From Thermobifida halotolerans (GTDB lineage: Bacteria > Actinomycetota > Actinomycetes > Streptosporangiales > Streptosporangiaceae), in contig NZ_CP063196.1 of the NCBI RefSeq assembly GCF_003574835.2, positions 1,550,001 to 1,614,000 of the forward strand: a stretch of DNA of 64,000 nt, in the 5' to 3' direction. Below, piece by piece: positions 42,963 to 51,982 of the stretch (position 1 is its first letter; the number at the start of each line of letters is the position of its first letter). Both the position numbers and the translations under genes were made by a program. The notes under the pieces were generated by a model. It ran no database searches. It was not told where the DNA came from and was given only the letters and a program-made list of their open reading frames with translations.

Positions 42963-43871
42963 GTGGGAATCCAGCGCGTCGAATCTATCACTTACAGTGT
43001 TGAGGATGTTTCGGAGAGTGTCCGTTTCTTCGAGGACCTCGGACTGACGCTCGTCGAGTCGGACCACACCGGGGCCGTGTTCGAGACCCTCGTCAAGCAG
43101 ACCGTCCACCTCCGGACCGAACCCGACAGCGCCCTGCCGCCTCCCGTGGAACCGGCCCCCACCGTCCGAGAGGTCGTCTGGGGCGTCGACACCCCGGACG
43201 AACTGGAACGGCTCGTCGGCAGGCTCGCGGTCGACCGCCCCGTGCGGCGCACCGACGACGGGACCTACCACACCTATGACGAGACCGGCTTCGGGCTCGG
43301 CCTCACCCTGGCCCGACCGGACGGCTTCGAACCGGACGAGCCGCGCCCGCGCAACACGATGGGGCACATCACCCGCAGGAACACCGTCCTGGAGACCGTC
43401 GGGCAGGTCCGGCCGCTGCGGATCTGCCACGTCGCGCTCAACATCCCCAAGCAGGGCCACCAGGAGGCGATCGACTTCTACCTCGACCGCCTCGGCTTCG
43501 TCGCCACCGACGTGGTGAAGCCCATGGGCACCTTCATGCGCTGCGAGGACGACGAGGAGCAGCACAACTTCCTGCTCTGCCACCGCCCCGACCGGGCCGG
43601 GATGAACCACATCGCCCTGGAGGTGCCCGGCTTCGACGACGTCATCGAGGGCGCCAACCACATGATCGAGCGGGGCTGGCTGGAGTCCAGGCGCCTGGGG
43701 CGGCACACCATCGGCTCCAACGTCTTCCGGTTCGTCCACGCCCCCTGCGGCGGACGCGTGGAGTACGCCGCCGACATGGACCGGGTGGACTCCTCCTACG
43801 GAACCCGCGTCCACGAGACCGCACCACCCCACCACATCTGGACTCTGCGCACGTCACGAGAGAACCGATAA
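42963..43871 (+). CDS. Two-domain VOC protein, probable extradiol ring-cleavage dioxygenase
   Basis: The 302-residue protein has two vicinal-oxygen-chelate modules. The N-terminal one (RVESITYSVEDVSESVRFFEDLGL) looks structural. The C-terminal one keeps a 2-His-1-Glu set: His in RICHVALNIP, His in GMNHIALEVPG and Glu in RVEYAADMD, as in type I extradiol dioxygenases such as catechol 2,3-dioxygenase. GTG 42963 is preferred since AAAGGTGA lies 5-6 bases before it; GTG 42954 is in frame. First gene of a seven-gene operon. The ring-cleavage role is inferred; other VOC activities are possible. Confidence 0.75.
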   Translation: MGIQRVESITYSVEDVSESVRFFEDLGLTLVESDHTGAVFETLVKQTVHLRTEPDSALPPPVEPAPTVREVVWGVDTPDELERLVGRLAVDRPVRRTDDGTYHTYDETGFGLGLTLARPDGFEPDEPRPRNTMGHITRRNTVLETVGQVRPLRICHVALNIPKQGHQEAIDFYLDRLGFVATDVVKPMGTFMRCEDDEEQHNFLLCHRPDRAGMNHIALEVPGFDDVIEGANHMIERGWLESRRLGRHTIGSNVFRFVHAPCGGRVEYAADMDRVDSSYGTRVHETAPPHHIWTLRTSRENR

Positions 43872-45313
43872 TGCCTGAACCCACCTACCCCGCCATCCGG
43901 ATGTACATCGCCGGCGAGTGGTGCCGGGGGGAGACGGGGCGGACCGCCCCGGTGCTCAACCCGGCCAACGAGAAGACCGTCGGCGAGGTGCCCCTGGCCA
44001 CCGTCGCCGACCTCGACCGCGCACTGGAGGCGTCCGTCACGGGCTTCGAGGCCTGGCGTGCCGCGCCGATCGCGCGGCGCACCGCGATCCTGTGCGACGC
44101 CGCCGACCGCCTCACCGCCCGGGCCGACCACGTCGGCCGGATCATGACCATCGAACAGGGCAAGCCGTTCAAGGAGGCCCGCGGCGAGGTGCTGCGCGTC
44201 GCCGACTCGCTGCGCTGGAACGCCGAGAACGCCCGCCGCGCCTACGGCCGGGTCATCCCCTCGGCCCCCGACACGGTGCTCTCGGTCCGCAGGGAGCCCA
44301 TCGGACCCGTCGCCGCGTTCACCCCGTGGAACTTCCCGGCGGGCTCGCCCATGCGCAAGATCTCCGCCGCGCTCGCCGCCGGCTGCTCGATCATCATCAA
44401 GGCCTCGGAGGAGACCCCCGGCACGGCCTGCGAGATCGTCCGCTGCTTCGACGAGGCCGGACTCCCCGCCGGAGCCCTCAACCTGGTCTTCGGCGAGCCC
44501 GCGGAGGTCTCCTCGCACCTCATCGCCTCGCCCGTCACGCGGCTGGTCGCCTTCACCGGCTCCATCCCCGTCGGCAGACTGCTCGCCTCGGCGGCGGGTG
44601 CGGCGATGAAGCCCTCCGTCATGGAACTGGGCGGGCACGCACCCGTCATCGTCTGCGCCGACGCCGACCCGGTGACCGCCGCGAAGCGCGCCGCGGCCGC
44701 CAAGTTCGCCAACGCCGGGCAGGTCTGCACCTCCCCGAGCCGCTTCCTGGTGCACGAGAGCGGCTACGAGCGGTTCGTCTCCGCCTTCGTCGAGGAGGCC
44801 GAGGAGGTCGTCATCGGCGACGGCCTCGCCGACGGCGTGACGATGGGCCCGCTGGCCAACGACCGCCGCCTGGCCGCGATGGAGGAACTCGTCGCCGACG
44901 CCACCGAGCGCGGCGCCAAGGTCCTGTGCGGTGGCCAGCGCCTGGACCGGCCGGGCTACTTCTTCGCGCCCACGGTCCTGGTCGACGTCCCCGAGGACGC
45001 CGAACTCATGCGGGAGGAGCCGTTCGGCCCGCTCGCCCCCGTCGTGCCCTTCAGCGACCTCGACGAGGCGCTGCGCATCGCCAACTCGCTGCCCTACGGC
45101 CTGGCGGCCTACGGCTTCACCGGGTCGGCGGCCACCGCCGAGCGGCTCGTGCGGGACCTCGAGGCGGGCATCCTCTCCATCAACCACTGCGGCGGCTCCG
45201 TGCACGAGGCCCCCTCCGGCGGCTTCAAGTCCAGCGGTTACGGCCGCGAGGGCGGCGAGGAGGGACTGGACGCCTACCTCGTCACCAAGCGCGTCTCCCA
45301 CCGGCTGAACTGA
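43871..45313 (+). CDS. NAD(P)-dependent aldehyde dehydrogenase
   Basis: The 480-residue ALDH has FTPWNFPAG near residue 146, general base Glu in SVMELGGHAP and nucleophile Cys in NAGQVCTSPSRF. The C-terminal block is PFGPLAPVVPF and GGFKSSGYGREGG. Its ATG overlaps the previous stop (TAATG). In meta-cleavage pathways an ALDH of this type oxidises a muconic semialdehyde, which would suit this operon, but it also resembles succinate-semialdehyde-type enzymes. Confidence 0.9.
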   Translation: MPEPTYPAIRMYIAGEWCRGETGRTAPVLNPANEKTVGEVPLATVADLDRALEASVTGFEAWRAAPIARRTAILCDAADRLTARADHVGRIMTIEQGKPFKEARGEVLRVADSLRWNAENARRAYGRVIPSAPDTVLSVRREPIGPVAAFTPWNFPAGSPMRKISAALAAGCSIIIKASEETPGTACEIVRCFDEAGLPAGALNLVFGEPAEVSSHLIASPVTRLVAFTGSIPVGRLLASAAGAAMKPSVMELGGHAPVIVCADADPVTAAKRAAAAKFANAGQVCTSPSRFLVHESGYERFVSAFVEEAEEVVIGDGLADGVTMGPLANDRRLAAMEELVADATERGAKVLCGGQRLDRPGYFFAPTVLVDVPEDAELMREEPFGPLAPVVPFSDLDEALRIANSLPYGLAAYGFTGSAATAERLVRDLEAGILSINHCGGSVHEAPSGGFKSSGYGREGGEEGLDAYLVTKRVSHRLN

Positions 45314-45330
45314 AAGGGCCTGGTCCGACC

Positions 45331-46149
45331 ATGCGATTCTGCCGTGTCGCGGTCGACGGACGCCCCCGCTGGGGCCGCGTCGACGGCGACGCCGTCCACC
45401 TGCTGAGCGGGTCGCCCCTGGAGGGCGACCCCGCCCCGAGCGGACAGGCGCTGGCGCTGGAGACGGTCGAGTTCCTGCCGCCCGTCGTCCCGGGCGTGTT
45501 CTACGCCGTGGGGCTCAACTACCGGCGCCACGCCGAGCACGCCCTGTCCACCGGCTACGCGGGCGCGGTTCCCGACCGCCCCGAGGTCGGCTACCGGGCC
45601 AACAACGCCCTGATCGGCCACGGCGCGCCCATCGTCAAGCCCGTGGACGTCAGCGGACGCTTCGAGGCCGAGGGGGAGGTGGTCGCGGTCATCGGCCGCC
45701 CCCTGCGCCGCGCGACCTACGAGGAGGCCCGCGAGGCCGTCTTCGGGTGGACCGTCGGCAACGACGTGAGCGCCCGCGAGTGGCAGCACCGGGACCGCAC
45801 GTTCTGGCGCAGCAAGAACAGCGACACCTTCAAACCCATGGGGCCCTGGATCGAGACGGACGTCGACCCGCTCGTCCAGACCACGACCGTGCGCGTCAAC
45901 GGGGAGGAGCGGACCTCCTGCCCCACCGGCGACATGATCTTCGACCCCTACGAGTACATCGTCGAGACCACCAGGTACATCACCATGCACCCCGGCGACG
46001 TCCTGTGGATGGGAGCCGACTCCCTCTGCCAACTGGAGCCGGGAGACACCGTCGACATCGACATCAGCGGAATCGGTGTGCTCTCCAACCCCGTCAGGTC
46101 CGAAAGTGACGCACCCCCGGAAAGGAAACCCCGACAGCCATGGAACTGA
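45331..46149 (+). CDS. Fumarylacetoacetate hydrolase-family protein
   Basis: The 272-residue protein has the FAH C-terminal fold: YAVGLNYRRHAEH, metal ligands in RFEAEGEVVAVIG (ExE) and FGWTVGNDVSAREWQ, then KNSDTFKPMGPWI and the end block PGDTVDIDISGIGVL. Members hydrolyse C-C bonds of acylpyruvates or act as hydratases, decarboxylases and isomerases in homoprotocatechuate and catechol meta-cleavage routes. It overlaps the next gene by 10 bases. Confidence 0.88.
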   Translation: MRFCRVAVDGRPRWGRVDGDAVHLLSGSPLEGDPAPSGQALALETVEFLPPVVPGVFYAVGLNYRRHAEHALSTGYAGAVPDRPEVGYRANNALIGHGAPIVKPVDVSGRFEAEGEVVAVIGRPLRRATYEEAREAVFGWTVGNDVSAREWQHRDRTFWRSKNSDTFKPMGPWIETDVDPLVQTTTVRVNGEERTSCPTGDMIFDPYEYIVETTRYITMHPGDVLWMGADSLCQLEPGDTVDIDISGIGVLSNPVRSESDAPPERKPRQPWN

Positions 46150-46520
46150 AGGCCAACGAGCCGAAATACATCCACCACGTGAACTTCCCGACCACCGACC
46201 CCGAGCGCACCAAGGAGTGGTACGGCAAGGTCTTCGGGCTCAAGGCGATCCCGGCCAAGAGCAACACCAGGGTCCTGCTGATGACCCGCGGCAACTTCGA
46301 CCTCCACTTCACCCCCGTGGAGGAGATGGACCGCATGGCGCCCTACCACTTCGCGGTGGAGGTCGAGGACTGGGAGGGCTTCCTGGCCCACCTCAAGGAG
46401 ATCGGCGTGCGCCACACCCGACCGAACGAGCGCCCCGAGAACCGGTCGAAGTTCTGCTACATCCACGATCCCGACCACACCATGATCGAGATCGTCTACC
46501 ACTCCAAGCGCCCGGCCTGA
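46140..46520 (+). CDS. Small single-domain VOC (glyoxalase-like) protein
   Basis: The 126-residue protein has the VOC pattern YIHHVNFPTTDPERTKEWYGKVFGL, FDLHFTPVEE, YHFAVEVEDWEGFLAHLKE and the end block YIHDPDHTMIEIVYH. His, His and Glu ligands are present. It may be a dioxygenase, isomerase or glyoxalase-type lyase. Its ATG lies within the end of the FAH gene, so translation is coupled. Confidence 0.83.
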   Translation: MELKANEPKYIHHVNFPTTDPERTKEWYGKVFGLKAIPAKSNTRVLLMTRGNFDLHFTPVEEMDRMAPYHFAVEVEDWEGFLAHLKEIGVRHTRPNERPENRSKFCYIHDPDHTMIEIVYHSKRPA

Positions 46521-46549
46521 CCGACCCCGCACCACACGAGGAGAGACCG

Positions 46550-47335
46550 ATGGCGATCGCCAACTCCAACGGCGTGTCCATCTACTACGAGGTGCACGGC
46601 ACGGGACCGGCGGTGCTGCTCGTGCACGGCTCGGGCGGCCACCACGCCGCCTGGTGGCAGCAGGTCGCCGAACTGCGCGACCGCTACACCGTCGTCACCA
46701 TGGACCTGCGCGGCTTCGGCAACTCCGACTCGTCGATGACCGAGTTCGACAGTTGGGAGTTCCCGGACGACATCATCGCCGTCCTCGACGCCGAGGACCT
46801 GAGCGACGTCCTGCTGGTGGGCCAGTCCATCGGCGCCGTCGTCGCACTGCGGGCCGCCATGCGCCGCCCCGACCGCGTCGGCGGGGTCGCCCTGGCCCAC
46901 TCGCTGGGCGGCATCAACCACCCGGAGCTGACCGAGCTGGTCGCCGCCGACCGCGCCGAGGCCGTCAAGCTCCCGGTGATCGACCGGCTGCTGAGCAGGG
47001 ACTTCCAGAAGCGGGAGCCGGCCCGCACCTTCCTGTTCCAGCAGATGGGCACGTTCAACGTCGCCAAGATGGCCGACCTGCGCAACCTCTCGACCGGTGG
47101 TCCGACCATCGACGAGATCGCCGCCGCGCGGATCCCCGTCTGCTTCCTGGCGGGCGAGAACGACGCGGTGCTGAGCGCCGCCACCGTCCGGCGCGCCCAC
47201 GAACTGCTCCCGGGATCGCGCCTGGAGCTCATCCCGGGCGCACCGCACTCCATGTACTGGGAGGCGCCGGAACTGTTCAACGCCGCCGTCATCCGCATCC
47301 GTGACGGCCTCACCCAGCGAAAGGCAACCGCATGA
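46550..47335 (+). CDS. Alpha/beta hydrolase
   Basis: The 261-residue hydrolase has the oxyanion-hole block LLVHGSGGHHAAWW, nucleophile Ser in VGQSIGAVVAL (~residue 98), Asp in LAGENDAVLS and His in PGAPHSMYWEAP. It is related to enol-lactonases and 2-hydroxymuconate semialdehyde hydrolases, which act after ring cleavage. GAGGAGAG lies 5 bases before the ATG. Confidence 0.88.
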   Translation: MAIANSNGVSIYYEVHGTGPAVLLVHGSGGHHAAWWQQVAELRDRYTVVTMDLRGFGNSDSSMTEFDSWEFPDDIIAVLDAEDLSDVLLVGQSIGAVVALRAAMRRPDRVGGVALAHSLGGINHPELTELVAADRAEAVKLPVIDRLLSRDFQKREPARTFLFQQMGTFNVAKMADLRNLSTGGPTIDEIAAARIPVCFLAGENDAVLSAATVRRAHELLPGSRLELIPGAPHSMYWEAPELFNAAVIRIRDGLTQRKATA

Positions 47336-47811
47336 AGCTCACCCTGGCAGACGCCGAGGAGATCGTCGAGGCCGCACTGAAGAGCGGCCAGAGGATCGGC
47401 AGGGCGTTCAGCGTCGCCGTCGTGGACTCCGGCGGCTTCGTCGTCCTGATCAAGCGGTCCGACGGCGCCCGCCCGCTGACCCCCAGCATCGCCACGGCCA
47501 AGGCCTACACCGCGGCGGTCATGCAGCGCCCCGGCAAGCTGCTCAAGCCGTGGGCCGAGAGCAACCCGGGCTTCTTCGCCCAGCTCTCGACGATGGGCAC
47601 CCACCCCATCATCGCCTCAGACGGCGGCGTCACCATCAAGCGCGACGGTGAGATCCTCGGCGGTCTGGGCATCTCCGGCGGAACCAGCGAGGAGGACCAG
47701 CAGATCTGCGACGAGGTGCTGGAAGCGCTGGGATACGAACTGCAGTTCCAGGCCTGGGGCGGCGCGCAGCAGCAGACCGCCGCGGAGGAGGAGGAACGGC
47801 GCGATGGCTGA
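47332..47811 (+). CDS. GlcG/HbpS-family protein
   Basis: The 159-residue protein has the family core: LTLADAEEIVEAALKSGQRIG, VAVVDSGGFVVLIKRSDGARP, SIATAKAYTAAVM and GGLGISGGTSEEDQQICDEVLEALG. HbpS binds haem extracellularly, whereas GlcG-type members sit in glycolate, diol and aromatic operons without a defined role. No signal peptide is visible, so a cytosolic role is likely. ATGA overlap with the hydrolase gene; the acidic tail overlaps the start of the MetE-like gene. Confidence 0.82.
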   Translation: MKLTLADAEEIVEAALKSGQRIGRAFSVAVVDSGGFVVLIKRSDGARPLTPSIATAKAYTAAVMQRPGKLLKPWAESNPGFFAQLSTMGTHPIIASDGGVTIKRDGEILGGLGISGGTSEEDQQICDEVLEALGYELQFQAWGGAQQQTAAEEEERRDG

Positions 47812-48841
47812 CGACTTCAAATACCGCATCGACCACCACGGCAGCCTCATCCGGCCGTCGGGTCTGATGGAGGCGCGCCGACGCTGGCAGGCCGGCGCCA
47901 TCGACGAGGAGGAGCTGCGCAGGGTCGAGGAGGAGGCGATCGCCGAGGCCGTGCGGCTGCAGCGGAAACTGCGCTTCACGGTGGTCACCGACGGCGAGTT
48001 CCCGCGGGAGGACACCCGCAGCGTCGTGTTCGACGCGGTGAGCGGGTTCCGTCCGACCGACGAACTGGACGCCTACGGCCGGGTGCGCTGGATCGCCGAC
48101 GGCGAGCTGAAGGCCGAGCGGCCGCTCGTCGCCGACCGGATCGCCTTCCTCAAGGAGCAGACCGTCATCGCCCCCAAGGTCAGCCTGCCGTCCCCGGCCT
48201 GGCTGGCGGCGCAGTGCTTCGAGCCGAGCGGGCCGTGGAGGAGCGCCCGCGAACTCGGCGAGGAGCTGGCGCGCATCATCGGCGAGGAGATCGGGCGGCT
48301 CGTCGAGGCCGGTGTGCGCCTCATCCAGATCAACAACTTCGCCTACGCGCGGCACCTGGTCCCCGGGCGCACGCCCCTGCTGCCGCTGGAGGACTGCATC
48401 GCGATCGACACCGCCGCGGTCAGCGGGGTCTCCAGGCCCGAGGACGTCCGCATCGGACTGTGCCCCACGCACTCGGCCAAGGGCGAGGTGGACACCGCCG
48501 CCGCGGCCAGGGTGTTCGAGGAGGTGCCCGTGGACCGGTGGGTGCTGCCGTACTGCGGGGGCACCGAGGGCGAACTGGCCCTGCTGCGCGCGGTCCCCGC
48601 CGACCGGGACGCCTGCCTCGGCGTGGTCGACCCGAGGACGCCGGAGCTGGAGGACATCGACACGGTCGTGGCGCGGATGGACGCCGCCGCCGAGGTGAAG
48701 GACATCGACGACATGGCGGTCAGCCCCAGCGAGGGCTTCTCCGACGTGGCGGGCCGGGCGGTGCTGAACGAGGACGAGCAGCGCCGCAAGCTGGTCCACG
48801 TGGAGACCGTCGCCCGCATGTGCTGGGGCAACGAACTGTAG
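47804..48841 (+). CDS. MetE-like (cobalamin-independent methionine synthase C-terminal family) protein with altered zinc site
   Basis: The 345-residue TIM barrel matches the YxjG/MetE C-terminal family: DHHGSLIRPSGLMEARRRW, VVTDGEFPRED, LGVVDPRTPELEDIDTVVARM. In active MetE relatives zinc is held by an HxC pair, a Glu and a later Cys in a PDCGF-type motif. Here the first place reads GLCPTHS and the last VSPSEGF, so the usual His-x-Cys and final Cys are not in place. A different reaction, or substrate without thiol, is likely. Last gene of the operon, followed by a strong terminator. Confidence 0.75.
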   Translation: MADDFKYRIDHHGSLIRPSGLMEARRRWQAGAIDEEELRRVEEEAIAEAVRLQRKLRFTVVTDGEFPREDTRSVVFDAVSGFRPTDELDAYGRVRWIADGELKAERPLVADRIAFLKEQTVIAPKVSLPSPAWLAAQCFEPSGPWRSARELGEELARIIGEEIGRLVEAGVRLIQINNFAYARHLVPGRTPLLPLEDCIAIDTAAVSGVSRPEDVRIGLCPTHSAKGEVDTAAAARVFEEVPVDRWVLPYCGGTEGELALLRAVPADRDACLGVVDPRTPELEDIDTVVARMDAAAEVKDIDDMAVSPSEGFSDVAGRAVLNEDEQRRKLVHVETVARMCWGNEL

Positions 48842-48898
48842 CGCGCACCCGGTCGCACAGACTCGTCGGCCGACTGGTCCTCGGATCGACGCGGTTGG

Positions 48899-48947
48899 AG
48901 ACCCCCGGACGCGGTGGGAGCGGCACGCTCCCGCGCCCCGGGGGTCT
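48899..48947 (+). terminator. Terminator of the seven-gene catabolic operon
   Basis: AGACCCCCGG (48899-48908) pairs with CCGGGGGTCT (48938-48947), with a second inner stem GGGAGCG/CGCTCCC. A T follows. It lies between convergent genes and may work both ways. Confidence 0.8.
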
Positions 48948-48998
48948 TCGTGCCCGGTCCGCGCACGGGGCACCCGCAGGGGTGCGCGCCGCGGCCCG

Positions 48999-50663
48999 CT
49001 AACCGGGTTCGTCGCTGGGGGAGCCTCCGTCACCGTCGGTCCGCAGAAGGTCGTCGAGCAGGTCGGTGGTGACCGTGGCGGCGAAGACGAACGGTTCGAG
49101 TACGGTGTCGGCCCCCGCGGCACGCAGTTGTTCGGACTCGTACGAGGTGTGCGCGGTGAACGCGACCCGGCCCCGGTAGCCGTGGTGGCGCAGGCCGTGC
49201 AGCAGGGCCAGGTTGGTGTCGCGCACGGGAATGGTGCTGACCACCCACCGGGCCCGCGACAGCGGCAGCGACTCCAGGAAGTGCGCGTCCTCGGCGCTGC
49301 CGAACACGGCGGTCACGCCCTCCCGGTCGTTGGCCGCGACGCGGTAGGGGTCGAAGTCCACCGCCAGCACCCGGTGCCCGGCACTGCCGAGCCGGTCGGC
49401 CACGTGCCCGCCGAACCGGCCGAGCCCGTAGAGGATGACGTCGGCCTCGGCCTCGGCCTCGCTGAGCCGCACCCGGCGGCTGTCGGTGCGTTCGAACACC
49501 GCGAGCCAGCGTTTGATGCGCTCGTAGATCTGGTGGGAGTACAGGATCAGGTAGGTCGAGCCGCCGATGGTGACCAGCCCGACGATGGTGATCAGGCTGA
49601 CCGTGGCGTTGGTGATGTGGCCGAGACTGAGCCCGAGCGCGGCGAGGATGAGGGAGAACTCCGAGATCTGGGCGACGGTGAGCCCGCACAGGAAGCCGAT
49701 CCGCACCGGGTAGCGCATCGCCGACATGATCACGATGACCACCAGGGGGTTGCCGACCAGCACGAACACCGAGAACACCAGGGCCGCGGTGAGCTGGTTC
49801 CCGGCGTCGGTGAACTCCAGCCTCGCCCCGAGGTCCAGGAAGAAGAACAGCAGCAGGAAGTCGCGCAGGCTGACCAGCCGGGAGCCCAGGGCGTCGCGGT
49901 AGGGGGTGGTCGCCAGCGACACCCCGGCCAGGAACGCCCCGACCTCGGAACTGAAACCGAGCCATTCGCTGAACGCGGCCACCGCGGCCGCGTAGGCCAC
50001 CCCGAACAGCACCAGCAGTTCCTGGGAGCGGGCGATGTGGTGCAGCAGCCACGGCAGCACGAAACGCATCAGCACGGCGATCGCCGCCAGCAGGCCGACC
50101 CCCCTGGCGAGCACCAGGGCGATGTCGAGCGGCAGGTTGCCGCCGGTCTGCTGCCCGAACGCGGTCAACGCGATCATCACCAGGACCACGACGATGTCCT
50201 GGACGATGAGGAAGCCCACCGCGATGCGTCCGTGGAGCTGCTCGATCTCGCGCTTGTCCGACAGCAGTTTCACGATGATGATCGTGGACGAGAAGGTGAG
50301 GGCGACCGCGACGTAGATCGAGGTCACCGTGTCCATGCCCAACGCCAGCGCGATCAGGAAACCGATCACCGAGGTGAACACGACCTGACCGAGTCCCGTG
50401 GCCAGCGCCACCGGCCCGGTGGTGCGGATCAGGTGCAGGTCGAGGCGGAGCCCCACCAGGAACAGCAGGACCGCGATCCCGAGCCGGGCGAGCAGTTCGA
50501 TCGTGCCCTCGGGCGTGACCCAGCCGGTACCGACCGGGCCGACCAGGAGGCCCACGCCGATGAACGCCACGATCAGCGGCTGACGCAGCCAGGTGGCGAG
50601 CAGACCCGCCAGGGCGGCCGCGGCGAGCACGACGGCGACGAGCGGAAAGGCGTGCGGCTCCAT
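48999..50663 (-). CDS. CPA2-family cation:proton antiporter with TrkA-N domain (Kef/YbaL type)
   Basis: The 554-residue protein has about 12 helices with GIAVLLFLVGLRLDL, FSSTIIIVKLLSDKREIEQLHGRIAVGFLIVQDI and FSSEVGAFLAGVSLA. A cytosolic Rossmann domain follows (DVILYGLGRFGGHVADRLGSAGHRVLAVDFDP, ~residue 405 on) that binds a nucleotide and gates transport. It should exchange K+ or Na+ for protons. ATG 50663 is preferred over GTG 50705 because the first helix then starts normally. Confidence 0.88.
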   Translation of the reverse strand: MEPHAFPLVAVVLAAAALAGLLATWLRQPLIVAFIGVGLLVGPVGTGWVTPEGTIELLARLGIAVLLFLVGLRLDLHLIRTTGPVALATGLGQVVFTSVIGFLIALALGMDTVTSIYVAVALTFSSTIIIVKLLSDKREIEQLHGRIAVGFLIVQDIVVVLVMIALTAFGQQTGGNLPLDIALVLARGVGLLAAIAVLMRFVLPWLLHHIARSQELLVLFGVAYAAAVAAFSEWLGFSSEVGAFLAGVSLATTPYRDALGSRLVSLRDFLLLFFFLDLGARLEFTDAGNQLTAALVFSVFVLVGNPLVVIVIMSAMRYPVRIGFLCGLTVAQISEFSLILAALGLSLGHITNATVSLITIVGLVTIGGSTYLILYSHQIYERIKRWLAVFERTDSRRVRLSEAEAEADVILYGLGRFGGHVADRLGSAGHRVLAVDFDPYRVAANDREGVTAVFGSAEDAHFLESLPLSRARWVVSTIPVRDTNLALLHGLRHHGYRGRVAFTAHTSYESEQLRAAGADTVLEPFVFAATVTTDLLDDLLRTDGDGGSPSDEPG

Positions 50664-50890
50664 CAGCGGCCCCGCCGGGGTTCGCGGTACCGGTGCGGGG
50701 ACCACCCCGGCCGCGCCACAGGGATGTCAGGACCGTCTTCCGAACGCATACGGTGCCTCCTGCCCCTCCGACCCCCGGTTCATGCCGGGGCGGGCGCGAG
50801 CACCGGGACGAACGTCGAAGGCCGACAGCCGTGCGCAACGGGCCCCGGTGCCGGGACGCGGCGGGTGCTCGGCCGGGGCATGGAAGACAC

Positions 50891-50929
50891 AGGGGAGCCC
50901 GCCGGCCCCCGCGGGCGGCGGACTCCCCT
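50891..50929 (-). terminator. Terminator of the ABC importer operon
   Basis: AGGGGAG and CCCGCC (50891-50904) pair with GGGCGG and CTCCCCT (to 50929) in a long interrupted stem, 16 bases past the last gene of the importer operon. The gap to 50663 holds nothing else I recognise. Confidence 0.65.
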
Positions 50930-50944
50930 CGGAACCCCGGGCGG

Positions 50945-51982
50945 TCAGGCCCCCGCGAGAACCTTCTCCTCCTGGTGCACCTCGTAGAGGTGGCAGGCCA
51001 CGCGGCTGCCGTCGTCCAGCTTCCGCAGCGCGGGCGTCCGCGTGCGGCAGATCTCCATGGCCTTGCCGCACCGGTCGCGAAACAGGCAGCCCGCCTCTCC
51101 GCGCTGGACCCCGCCGGTTCCACCGCCGCGGCGGTCGGACCGGTGGCCGGCGCGGCGCGCGCGGCGCTGCTCCCGGCCCTCGGGGTGGGTCGCGGGACTG
51201 GCCGCCAGCAGGGCGCGGGTGTAGGGGTGCTTCGGGGAGTCGAACAGCTGCTGTGCGGGAGCCGACTCCACCAGCCTGCCGGAGTGCATGACGGCGATCC
51301 GGTGCGAGATGTGCCGCACCACGCGCAGGTCGTGGGCGATGAACAGGTAGCTCATGCCGGTCGACTCCTGGATGTCGGCCAGCAGGTTGATGATCTGGCT
51401 CTGCGTCGACAGGTCCAGGGCGCTCACCGCCTCGTCGCACACCACCAGCTTCGGCTGGAGCGCGAGCGCGCGGGCGATGGCGACGCGCTGCTGCTGGCCG
51501 CCCGACAGCTCCGACGGGAAGCGGTTCAGGTGCGCCCGCGACAGCCCGACCCGCTCGAAGGCGTCGGCGACCATCGCGTCGCGCTGCGCGCGGTCCGCCA
51601 CGCCGTGGCGGCGCAGCGCGGCCGTCAACGACCTCGACACCAGGTGGCGCGGGTTGAGTGAGGACGACGGGTCCTGGAACACGGCCTGGACGTCACGGCG
51701 GTACGACAGGGGCGTGCGGTGGCCCAGCGCGGTCACGTCGAGCCCGCCGAAGCGGATCGAGCCGCTCGTGGCGTCGACGAGCCGCAGGATGGCGCGGCCG
51801 GTGGTGCTCTTGCCCGATCCCGACTCGCCGACCAGGCCCAGCGTCTCGCCCGGGCGGATGTCGAAGCTCACCGCGTCGATGGCGGGGAACCGGCGCCTGC
51901 GCCACCCCGTCGCCCGTCCGGTCTCGTAGTCCACCGTCAGGCCGCGGACGTCGAGCAGCCGCTCGCTGCTGGGAGCGCTCAT
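50945..51982 (-). CDS. ABC importer ATP-binding protein, peptide/nickel type (OppF/DppF-like)
   Basis: The 345-residue ATPase has Walker A GESGSGKST, Q-loop VFQDPSSSLNPR, signature LSGGQQQRVAIARAL and Walker B LVVCDEAVSALDLSTQ. The C-terminal oligopeptide-ABC domain has cysteines of the usual cluster-like motif (GCLFRDRCGKAMEICRTRTP...VACHL). The ATG overlaps the stop of the permease-ATPase fusion as ATGA. Confidence 0.92.
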   Translation of the reverse strand: MSAPSSERLLDVRGLTVDYETGRATGWRRRRFPAIDAVSFDIRPGETLGLVGESGSGKSTTGRAILRLVDATSGSIRFGGLDVTALGHRTPLSYRRDVQAVFQDPSSSLNPRHLVSRSLTAALRRHGVADRAQRDAMVADAFERVGLSRAHLNRFPSELSGGQQQRVAIARALALQPKLVVCDEAVSALDLSTQSQIINLLADIQESTGMSYLFIAHDLRVVRHISHRIAVMHSGRLVESAPAQQLFDSPKHPYTRALLAASPATHPEGREQRRARRAGHRSDRRGGGTGGVQRGEAGCLFRDRCGKAMEICRTRTPALRKLDDGSRVACHLYEVHQEEKVLAGA

